Assembly: GCA_028695895.1 (NCBI GenBank)
Contig: JAQVIE010000114.1
Location: 1-5,192 of the forward strand
Direction of reading: 5' to 3'
Source of the DNA: Methanospirillum sp.
GTDB taxonomy: Archaea; Halobacteriota; Methanomicrobia; Methanomicrobiales; Methanospirillaceae
Length of the DNA: 5,192 bases
Positions 1 to 5,192 of this stretch are shown here, one piece after another. Numbering within the stretch: the first letter of the stretch is position 1; each line of letters begins with the position of its first letter. Below the pieces are notes generated by a model. That model was not told the DNA's origin. It made no database searches and was given only the letters and a program-made list of their open reading frames with translations. Position numbers and translations under genes: made by a program.

Positions 1-1
1 A

Positions 2-880
2 AGAGTTGATGCAGGTAAACATACATCTGTCACCTGTGATGATCCTGTTGATAAAGTTATTGTGATAGACCAGTCACCAATTGGAAGAACACCACGTTCA
101 AACCCTGCAACCTATACCAAAGTTTTTGATGAAATACGAAATATCTTCGCCGAAACAAAAGAGGCAAAGATGAGGGGATACAAAGCCGGACGGTTTTCAT
201 TTAATGTTAAAGGCGGCAGATGTGAAGCATGTCAGGGAGATGGCCTGATAAAAATCGAGATGAATTTTCTACCTGATGTCTACATAGAATGTGAAGAGTG
301 TAAAGGGACAAGATATAACCAGGAGACTCTTGAGGTAAAATACAAGGACAAATCCATAGCTGACGTCCTTGCAATGAGTGTGGATGAGGCTATTGAACTA
401 TTCTCAGCCATACCTAAGATCAGGAACAAATTACAGACTCTTGTAGATGTAGGCCTTGAATACATCAAACTTGGTCAGAGTGCAACAACCCTTTCAGGCG
501 GTGAAGCACAACGAATCAAACTCACGAGAGAACTGTCAAAACGGGCGACAGGGCAGACAGTCTATCTACTTGATGAACCGACAACCGGACTGCATTTTCA
601 TGATGTCCGAAAACTTATCCAGGTCTTTTCTGAACTGGTGGCGAAAGGAAACACGGTTATCGTCATTGAACATAATCTCGATGTCATCAAGTCTGCAGAT
701 TATATCATCGACCTTGGCCCTGAAGGAGGGGATGCCGGAGGAGAGATAGTTGCTACAGGAACACCTGAAGAAGTAGCAGGAAACCCTGCCAGTTACACCG
801 GAACCTTCCTTGCAAAGATGCTTCCTGTAAAACCCCGGGAAAATGCCAGGAAAAGAACTCCACGAAAAGCAAAAACCTGA
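2..880 (+). CDS. uvrA: UvrA, excinuclease ABC subunit A (C-terminal part; 5' end outside window)
   Basis: UvrA is the cytoplasmic ABC-type ATPase that recognises helix-distorting DNA damage and loads UvrB. The reading frame is open from base 2, so the GTG at 62 is internal and not a start; 292 residues are visible, against about 940 for full-length bacterial UvrA. Seen in order (fragment numbering): the Q-loop stretch [19 protein letters not shown] (21-39); a zinc module with Cys74, Cys77, Cys97 and Cys100 (C-x2-C-x19-C-x2-C), matching the family's C-terminal zinc finger; the ABC signature LSGGEAQR (164-171); Walker [12 protein letters not shown] (188-198); and the H-loop His224 in VIEHN. These belong to the second nucleotide-binding domain; its Walker A must lie upstream of the window. 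The protein ends in a basic tail rich in Arg and Lys. The stop is 23 bases before uvrC, consistent with one operon. No damage to the frame is seen. Identification is very secure. Confidence 0.97.
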   Translation, partial: RVDAGKHTSVTCDDPVDKVIVIDQSPIGRTPRSNPATYTKVFDEIRNIFAETKEAKMRGYKAGRFSFNVKGGRCEACQGDGLIKIEMNFLPDVYIECEECKGTRYNQETLEVKYKDKSIADVLAMSVDEAIELFSAIPKIRNKLQTLVDVGLEYIKLGQSATTLSGGEAQRIKLTRELSKRATGQTVYLLDEPTTGLHFHDVRKLIQVFSELVAKGNTVIVIEHNLDVIKSADYIIDLGPEGGDAGGEIVATGTPEEVAGNPASYTGTFLAKMLPVKPRENARKRTPRKAKT

Positions 881-886
881 ACAAAT

Positions 887-906
887 GGGGACAATGATGC
901 ACGGTG
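887..906 (+). promoter_or_regulatory. Translation start region of uvrC (weak Shine-Dalgarno, GTG start)
   Basis: The gap between uvrA and uvrC is 881-903. In the uvrC frame a TGA at 895-897 blocks any earlier start, so GTG at 904 is the first possible start codon, and the protein then begins MVIDLSTIP, as expected for the UvrC family. The only purine-rich candidate ribosome binding site is GGGGA at 887-891, about 12 to 13 bases from the GTG, which is long and not a strong match to AGGAGGTGA. Two ATG codons at 894 and 897 lie in another frame. I see no clear promoter here, so uvrC is probably translated from the uvrA transcript. Confidence 0.4.
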
Positions 907-2463
907 GTTATTGATCTTTCAACTATCCCGGAAAATCCGGGATGTTACCAGTTTAAAGATGAATTTGGAGATATACTTTATGTAGGCAAGGCCAAAAATC
1001 TTAAAAAGCGGGTATCAAGTTATTTTCAGAAGAAGAGTATCACACCAAGAATTGATATTCTTGTCTCCCTGATCAGGGACATTGATGTCATTGTCACATC
1101 ATCTGAAGTCGAGGCACTTATCCTTGAAAATAACCTGATTAAAAAATATCAACCGAAATACAACATAGATCTGAAAGACGCGAAGAGTTACGCATTTATC
1201 CATATATCAAATGATCCCTTCCCAAGGATAGGAATCGCCCGTGAGAGAACAAATAAAAAAAACGGAACATTTTATGGACCGTTTGTATCTGCGGCAGAAC
1301 GTGACCAGATATTAAAATTTGTCAAACAGACTTTTCATCTCCGGACATGCAGGAAGATGACAAAACGGGCCTGTCTCAGGTCCCATCTTGGAACCTGTGC
1401 GGCTCCGTGCACAGGAAAAATATCCGAACCAGAGTACCAGTACCTGGTAAAAAGTGCTGATTATCTCCTAAAAGGTAAAAACCAGGATCTTATTGCTGGT
1501 CTCCAAAAAGAGATGCAGGCATGTGCTGATTCTCAGGAATATGAAAAAGCACTTGTGATCAGGGACAGGATAACAGCGATTGAGAACCTGTCAGAACGTC
1601 AGTATGTTCAGCGGCAGAAAAAATCAGATGAACATATTATAAACTACCTTGTATCAGGAGAGACAGTATATCTTATTCTCTTCCATGTTGAACGGGGGTC
1701 GCTTACAAGCAAGGAAGAGTTTGTGTTTCCTGAGGCTGAGGACTTCCTTGATGAGTTTATACTCCAGTACTATTCAACCACAAAACCCCCAAATGAACTC
1801 ATACTTCCATCAGTTCCTGGTTCTGGAATACCTGAATACCTTGCCCATGTCAGGGGTACGCATGTAACAATAACCATCCCAAAACAGGGTGAGAAGAAAC
1901 ATCTTCTAAATCTTGCATTTAAAAACCTGGAAGTCTCCTTCTTTACCGGAAAGATGAGACTTGCAGAACTTGGTGAAGCGCTGCACATGGATACACCTCC
2001 GGAAGTTATTGAATGTTTTGACATCTCCCATCTCCGGGGTACAGGGACGGTTGCATCCATGGTCTCATTCAGGGATGGAAAACCAGACAAAAAAAATTAT
2101 CGAAGGTACAAAATTAAAACCGCCGGACCATCTGACGATTATGCTGCAATGGCTGAAGTAGTGAAACGGCGATATTCCCGGCTTATTCAGGAGAACACCC
2201 CGATGCCTGACCTCATTGTGGTGGACGGGGGGCCTGGACAGCTGAATTCCGCACATACTGTTCTCAAGGAACTCTCCCTTACCATACCAATAATATCCAT
2301 AGCAGAACGTGAGGAAAAGATATTTATCCCTAACAGAAATACTCCGCTCTCAATTCAGAAGAAAAGCCCGGCATCACTGCTCATCCAGGAGATAAGAGAT
2401 GAAGCACACAGGTTTGCCATTACATACCAGAAAAAACTCAGACAAAAGAGCATGAAAGGATGA
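904..2463 (+). CDS. uvrC: UvrC, excinuclease ABC subunit C, short form without C-terminal HhH domain
   Basis: UvrC is the dual nuclease of NER: it joins the UvrB-DNA complex and cuts 3' and then 5' of the lesion. Domains seen: GIY-YIG nuclease at about 10-90, with PGCYQF (12-17), Tyr26, Arg36, Tyr40 and a Glu at 75 in the ILENNLIKK stretch as likely 3'-incision residues; a Cys cluster (149, 157, 165, 169) placed like the iron-sulfur ligands reported for E. coli UvrC; a UVR motif at about 196-230 that should pair with the UVR motif of UvrB; and an RNase H-like 5'-incision domain with Asp373 (FDISH), Asp411/412 (SDDYAAM), Asp441 (VVDGG) and His502 (DEAHRFA). The protein stops at 519, just after KLRQKSM. 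Bacterial UvrC is usually about 600 residues and continues there with two helix-hairpin-helix motifs, which are absent. The stop overlaps the uvrB start, so the short end looks real and not frameshifted. The start is GTG; an in-frame TGA at 895 excludes earlier starts. Confidence 0.96.
   Translation: MVIDLSTIPENPGCYQFKDEFGDILYVGKAKNLKKRVSSYFQKKSITPRIDILVSLIRDIDVIVTSSEVEALILENNLIKKYQPKYNIDLKDAKSYAFIHISNDPFPRIGIARERTNKKNGTFYGPFVSAAERDQILKFVKQTFHLRTCRKMTKRACLRSHLGTCAAPCTGKISEPEYQYLVKSADYLLKGKNQDLIAGLQKEMQACADSQEYEKALVIRDRITAIENLSERQYVQRQKKSDEHIINYLVSGETVYLILFHVERGSLTSKEEFVFPEAEDFLDEFILQYYSTTKPPNELILPSVPGSGIPEYLAHVRGTHVTITIPKQGEKKHLLNLAFKNLEVSFFTGKMRLAELGEALHMDTPPEVIECFDISHLRGTGTVASMVSFRDGKPDKKNYRRYKIKTAGPSDDYAAMAEVVKRRYSRLIQENTPMPDLIVVDGGPGQLNSAHTVLKELSLTIPIISIAEREEKIFIPNRNTPLSIQKKSPASLLIQEIRDEAHRFAITYQKKLRQKSMKG
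2460..2463 (+). promoter_or_regulatory. ATGA stop-start overlap coupling uvrC to uvrB
   Basis: The uvrC stop TGA (2461-2463) and the uvrB start ATG (2460-2462) share bases in ATGA. The start is supported because MTQFQLVSTFKPTG aligns with the normal UvrB N-terminus and no start codon lies close upstream in the uvrB frame. Such overlaps usually mean that ribosomes finishing the first gene restart on the second, giving matched amounts of two proteins that act together. Confidence 0.85.
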
Positions 2464-4388
2464 CACAATTTCAACTGGTTTCAACCTTTAAACCAACCGG
2501 ATCCCAGCCGGACGCCATAAAGCAGCTGGTTGAGGGTTCAAGGGCAGGAACCACATTTCAGACATTACTTGGGGTAACAGGATCAGGAAAAACATTCACG
2601 ATGGCAAATGTTATCGAACAACTCCAGGTTCCAACCCTGGTCATTGCCCATAACAAAACACTTGCAGCCCAGTTATATCATGAATTCAGGGACTTTTTTC
2701 CAGATAACCGGGTAGAATACTTTGTATCATATTACGATTATTACCAGCCTGAATCATATATTGCAAAAAAAGACCAGTATATTGAGAAAGATGCCCAGAT
2801 AAATCCAAAAATTGAGATGATGCGACTCTCTGCAACTGCATCACTCCTGAGCCGAAGTGATGTGATTGTTATAGCATCAGTATCCTGTATCTACGGTCTT
2901 GGCCGGCCTGATACTTACAAGAGAATGGGTTTTGATCTTGGTGTCGGCCAGAAAATGGGGAGAAGGGAGATTATCAGCCGCCTGGTTGACAATCAGTACG
3001 AGAGGAATGAGATAGAGATAATTCCAGGAAGGTTCAGGGTGAAAGGGGACATTATCGACCTGGTTCCCAGTTATTATAATAATATCATCAGAATTGAACT
3101 CTTCGGAGATGAAGTAGAAAGAATCACTGAGATAAACAGGACCACTGGAAACCCGGTTGAACGACTGAGACATATCTACGTGTATCCTGCCAGTCATTAT
3201 GTCATTGATGAAGAACAAAAAGAACAGGCACTTGTCGAAATAGAAAAGGAACTGAACGAGAGGCTTCCCCATCTTGGCATGCTGGAGGAACACCGGCTTT
3301 TTCAGAGGACAATGTATGATATCGAGATGATCCGTGAGACCGGGTCATGTAAAGGAATTGAAAACTATTCACGGTTCTTTGATGGAAGAAAACCAGGGGA
3401 AAAACCATACTGCCTTCTGGACTATTTCCCAGGTAACTTTCTAATTTTCATCGATGAAAGTCACCAGACTCTTCCTCAGGTCAGGGCCATGTTTAATGGC
3501 GACCGGTCAAGAAAGACTCCTCTTGTAGAATATGGGTTTCGTCTTCCGTCCGCTTTTGATAACAGGCCACTCAGGTTTATTGAGTTCGAACAATACCTGA
3601 CCAATGTCATCTGTGTCTCTGCAACACCTGGTGACTATGAACTTGAACACTCAACACAGGTGGTTGAGCAGATTATCCGGCCAACCGGTCTCGTTGATCC
3701 GGTTGTAGAGGTCAGGCCTATCCAGGGACAGATGGAGAATATAAAATTCGAGATTCAAAAAACCATCAAAAGGGGAGATCGTATCCTGATAACAACCCTG
3801 ACAAAGCGGCTTGCAGAAGAACTTACCGAATACCTCCTGTCTCATGGGGTAAAAACCCGCTACCTCCACTCTGATATTGATACCCTTGAACGGACTGAGA
3901 TCATAAGGGAACTTCGTCTCGGAACATTTGATGTCCTGGTTGGCATTAATCTCCTCAGAGAGGGGCTTGATATTCCCGAAGTGGGGTTTATTGGTATACT
4001 GGATGCAGACAAGGAGGGGTTCCTTCGTGATGCAAGAAGCCTTATCCAGATAATAGGACGGGCTGCAAGAAATTCTGAAGCTTTTGTTGTTTTATATGCA
4101 GATACCATAACCGGATCTATGCAGAAGGCAATTGATGAGACAGAACGAAGACGGGCACTTCAGATTGAATATAATATATCACATGGCATCACCCCAAAGA
4201 CCATTCAAAAACCTGTGAGGGACCAGGAGATAGATCTCGGAAAGAAGAAAAAAGTTCCAAAATCGGCTTTACCAAACCTTATAATCAATCTGGAATCACA
4301 GATGAGATCTGCAGCACAGAGACTGGACTTTGAAGAGGCAATCCGACTTCGGGATCAGTTAACTGATCTTAGAAAAGAGATGGAATAG
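2460..4388 (+). CDS. uvrB: UvrB, excinuclease ABC subunit B (helicase-fold damage verifier)
   Basis: UvrB receives damaged DNA from UvrA, uses ATP to check the lesion and recruits UvrC. At 642 residues it is near the usual length (about 660-670) and looks complete. Seen in order: Walker A GVTGSGKT (38-45); helicase motif Ia around AHNKTLAAQLYHEF (64-77); the beta-hairpin YYDYYQPESY (91-100), whose tyrosines clamp one DNA strand; the UvrA-interacting region at about 150-250, ending in VYPASHYV; DESH (332-335) as Walker B/motif II; VSATPGDYELE (386-396); the conserved NLLREGLDIPEV (497-508) and DADKEGFLR (515-523); motif VI QIIGRAARN (530-538); and a C-terminal UVR motif (about 608-642) for binding UvrC. 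The ATG overlaps the uvrC TGA by 4 bases. With only GG directly before the ATG and no well-spaced Shine-Dalgarno, translation is probably coupled to uvrC by termination and restart. No key residue is missing and the frame is intact. Confidence 0.98.
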   Translation: MTQFQLVSTFKPTGSQPDAIKQLVEGSRAGTTFQTLLGVTGSGKTFTMANVIEQLQVPTLVIAHNKTLAAQLYHEFRDFFPDNRVEYFVSYYDYYQPESYIAKKDQYIEKDAQINPKIEMMRLSATASLLSRSDVIVIASVSCIYGLGRPDTYKRMGFDLGVGQKMGRREIISRLVDNQYERNEIEIIPGRFRVKGDIIDLVPSYYNNIIRIELFGDEVERITEINRTTGNPVERLRHIYVYPASHYVIDEEQKEQALVEIEKELNERLPHLGMLEEHRLFQRTMYDIEMIRETGSCKGIENYSRFFDGRKPGEKPYCLLDYFPGNFLIFIDESHQTLPQVRAMFNGDRSRKTPLVEYGFRLPSAFDNRPLRFIEFEQYLTNVICVSATPGDYELEHSTQVVEQIIRPTGLVDPVVEVRPIQGQMENIKFEIQKTIKRGDRILITTLTKRLAEELTEYLLSHGVKTRYLHSDIDTLERTEIIRELRLGTFDVLVGINLLREGLDIPEVGFIGILDADKEGFLRDARSLIQIIGRAARNSEAFVVLYADTITGSMQKAIDETERRRALQIEYNISHGITPKTIQKPVRDQEIDLGKKKKVPKSALPNLIINLESQMRSAAQRLDFEEAIRLRDQLTDLRKEME

Positions 4389-4392
4389 GGAC

Positions 4393-4422
4393 AAAAAAAT
4401 TACTGAACGGTGATGAAACCGT
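4393..4422 (-). terminator. Candidate terminator of the PKD gene (hairpin plus T7 tract, reverse strand)
   Basis: Read on the reverse strand, the stem ACGGT (4422-4418), loop TTCATC and stem ACCGT (4411-4407) are followed by the TAA stop (4402-4400) and seven T residues (4399-4393). The hairpin lies within the last codons. In archaea a U-tract is often enough for termination, so the T7 run is the stronger part of this call; the stem is only 5 base pairs. It lies in the 11-base gap before the end of uvrB, which suits a convergent junction. Confidence 0.4.
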
Positions 4423-5192
4423 CCTTTGTTTTTATTGAACTTCCTTCATCACTAAAAACACTCAGGCTTACCGAGTAGTTGCCGGATCCTGAGTAGACAT
4501 GAACAGGGTTCTGATCATATGACTTGACCGTGTCACCAAAGTCCCAGAGCCATGAAGTCGGGAATCCACGTGAACGGTCCTCAAACTGTACGGTAAGTGG
4601 GGACTTTCCTGATACCGGATGGGCGATAAAGTCTGCCTCAGGTTTTTGCAGGATGGTGATCGTCTCATATGCATAATCCTTGGCAATGAACGGCTTTTCG
4701 ACCTGGTGAGTCACCTGATAGACACCTGGTGCAGTGTAATTGTGAGTTGCATTTTTCGATATGGCTCCTCTTGGCCCATCGCCAAAGACCCAGCCATATG
4801 CCACGCCGTCCGTATTCAAAGATGTATCAGTAAATCTTATCTGCACATCTGACTGGAGAATTCCACCCACCTTATCTACAGTAAATCCGGCAATCGGATT
4901 CTTGGTGACCTCAATATAATGCTCTTTCGTCTTGTTCACTCCATCAATCGCTGCGGCATTGTAGGCAGTCAGAGTAATGGTATAATTCCCAACCTCTGCA
5001 AAGTAGTGAACCGGTTCACGGGTTGTTGTTATCTCACCATCCCCAAAATCCCAGAACCAGTCAGTTGGATTATTCCTTGTAAAGTCCTTGAAGGTCACCG
5101 GATACTTTGGAGGAACTCGGGTTCGGTCAGCTTCAAAGTCTGGTTCTGGCGGAATAACAAAGACGGCCTCAATTGTGTGGTTATCAGTGATA
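4400..5192 (-). CDS. PKD-domain protein, probably cell-surface or secreted (C-terminal part; 5' end outside window)
   Basis: The reverse-strand frame is open to the window edge, so the GTG at 5098 is internal; 263 C-terminal residues are visible. They form three consecutive PKD (immunoglobulin-like) domains, at fragment residues about 16-95, 98-181 and 183-262. Each has the core motif: WDFGDG (47-52), WVFGDG (134-139) and WDFGD (216-220), followed by a Y/F-x-x-x-G-x-Y strand such as YFAEVGNY or VYSGSGNY. The residues before the first domain, TDNHTIEAVF, resemble the closing strand of another beta-rich repeat (InlB-like), but too little is visible to be sure. Six N-x-S/T sequons (Asn4, 69, 86, 147, 151, 238) fit a glycosylated extracellular protein. 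The protein ends straight after the third domain, with no C-terminal membrane helix or sorting motif. PKD domains mediate protein or carbohydrate contacts; the ligand here is unknown. It converges on uvrB and has no evident link to DNA repair. Confidence 0.9.
   Translation of the reverse strand, partial: ITDNHTIEAVFVIPPEPDFEADRTRVPPKYPVTFKDFTRNNPTDWFWDFGDGEITTTREPVHYFAEVGNYTITLTAYNAAAIDGVNKTKEHYIEVTKNPIAGFTVDKVGGILQSDVQIRFTDTSLNTDGVAYGWVFGDGPRGAISKNATHNYTAPGVYQVTHQVEKPFIAKDYAYETITILQKPEADFIAHPVSGKSPLTVQFEDRSRGFPTSWLWDFGDTVKSYDQNPVHVYSGSGNYSVSLSVFSDEGSSIKTKDGFITVQ
4403..5146 (-). repeat. Three tandem PKD-domain coding units
   Basis: The units are about 5146-4907, 4900-4649 and 4645-4403 on the reverse strand, each close to 80 codons. 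The first and third are the most alike: both contain PTDWFWDFGD/PTSWLWDFGD-type cores and an NPVHVY/EPVHYF strand. The middle unit has diverged, with WVFGDG in place of WDFGDG and a longer segment before the HNY strand. This is a protein-level repeat; the DNA has diverged and I see no long identical tracts. Confidence 0.8.
4407..4433 (+). terminator. Candidate terminator of the uvr operon (hairpin plus T-rich tract, forward strand)
   Basis: On the forward strand the stem ACGGT (4407-4411), loop GATGAA (4412-4417) and stem ACCGT (4418-4422) are followed by CC and then TTTGTTTTT (4425-4433). The site starts 18 bases after the uvrB stop and lies inside the 3' coding end of the convergent PKD gene, so it may be partly fortuitous. 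The T-rich stretch codes for the Lys/Asn-type codons near the PKD C-terminus. It is the only terminator-like structure seen after uvrB. Confidence 0.4.

Noticed and set aside
62..64. GTG as the start of a short UvrA-like protein
   Set aside because: The same frame is open back to base 2 with UvrA-like sequence, and a start here would drop most of the protein; it is an internal Val codon.
456..749. Forward ORF of 97 codons inside uvrA in another frame
   Set aside because: It overlaps the ABC signature and Walker B coding sequence, which explains the DNA fully.
1255..1262. Runs of eight A in uvrC (here and at 2089-2096) as possible programmed frameshift sites
   Set aside because: The UvrC frame is continuous and conserved through both runs, and shifting would meet no meaningful alternative frame.
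1770..2090. Reverse-strand ORF of 106 codons inside uvrC
   Set aside because: It is antisense to the conserved RNase H-like region of UvrC, with no motif of its own.
2460..2560. HhH domain of UvrC displaced into another frame after the uvrC stop
   Set aside because: The sequence immediately encodes the conserved UvrB N-terminus, and no HhH-like GIG/PGIG motif was seen just downstream.
2877..3293. Reverse-strand ORF of 138 codons inside uvrB
   Set aside because: It lies fully opposite well-conserved UvrB sequence and has no recognisable domain or translation signal; it is a shadow frame.
4619..4852. Forward ORF of 77 codons opposite the PKD gene
   Set aside because: The reverse frame encodes clear PKD domains; the forward frame has no motif.

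Overview
The window carries the end of one gene, two complete genes and the end of a fourth. The first three form a forward-strand cluster for nucleotide excision repair (NER) of DNA, in the order uvrA (3' part), uvrC, uvrB. A reverse-strand gene converges on uvrB from the right and encodes the C-terminal part of a protein with repeated PKD domains, probably exposed on the cell surface.

Layout: bases 2-880 encode the last 292 residues of UvrA; the 5' part of the gene lies outside the window. A 23-base gap follows, then uvrC (904-2463, GTG start, 519 residues). The uvrB start codon overlaps the uvrC stop codon by 4 bases (ATGA), and uvrB runs to 4388 (642 residues). Only 11 bases separate the uvrB stop from the stop of the reverse-strand PKD gene (4400-5192, open to the window edge). 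An A-tract, a small hairpin and a T-tract at this junction look like a compact terminator usable in both directions. No stretch over 300 bases lacks a gene, and I see no RNA genes, insertion sequences, CRISPR arrays or origins.

How the genes work together: UvrA finds helix distortions and loads UvrB. UvrB checks the lesion with its helicase fold and beta-hairpin, and UvrC cuts on both sides. Gap sizes and the overlap imply one transcript and coupled translation of uvrC and uvrB.

Organism: the sequence contains no species marker. Moderate G+C, tight bacterial-type uvr genes and a neighbouring multi-PKD, sequon-rich surface protein fit a methanogenic euryarchaeon of the Methanomicrobiales (Methanospirillum-like). 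This is inferred from gene content and style, and a bacterium cannot be excluded. The known view that such archaea acquired UvrABC from bacteria would then apply.

The main oddity is UvrC. It keeps the residues of both nuclease active sites and four cysteines placed like iron-sulfur ligands, but it ends where bacterial UvrC normally continues into a C-terminal helix-hairpin-helix (HhH)2 DNA-binding domain. Otherwise the window is ordinary housekeeping DNA next to a surface-protein gene; I found no convincing undescribed system.
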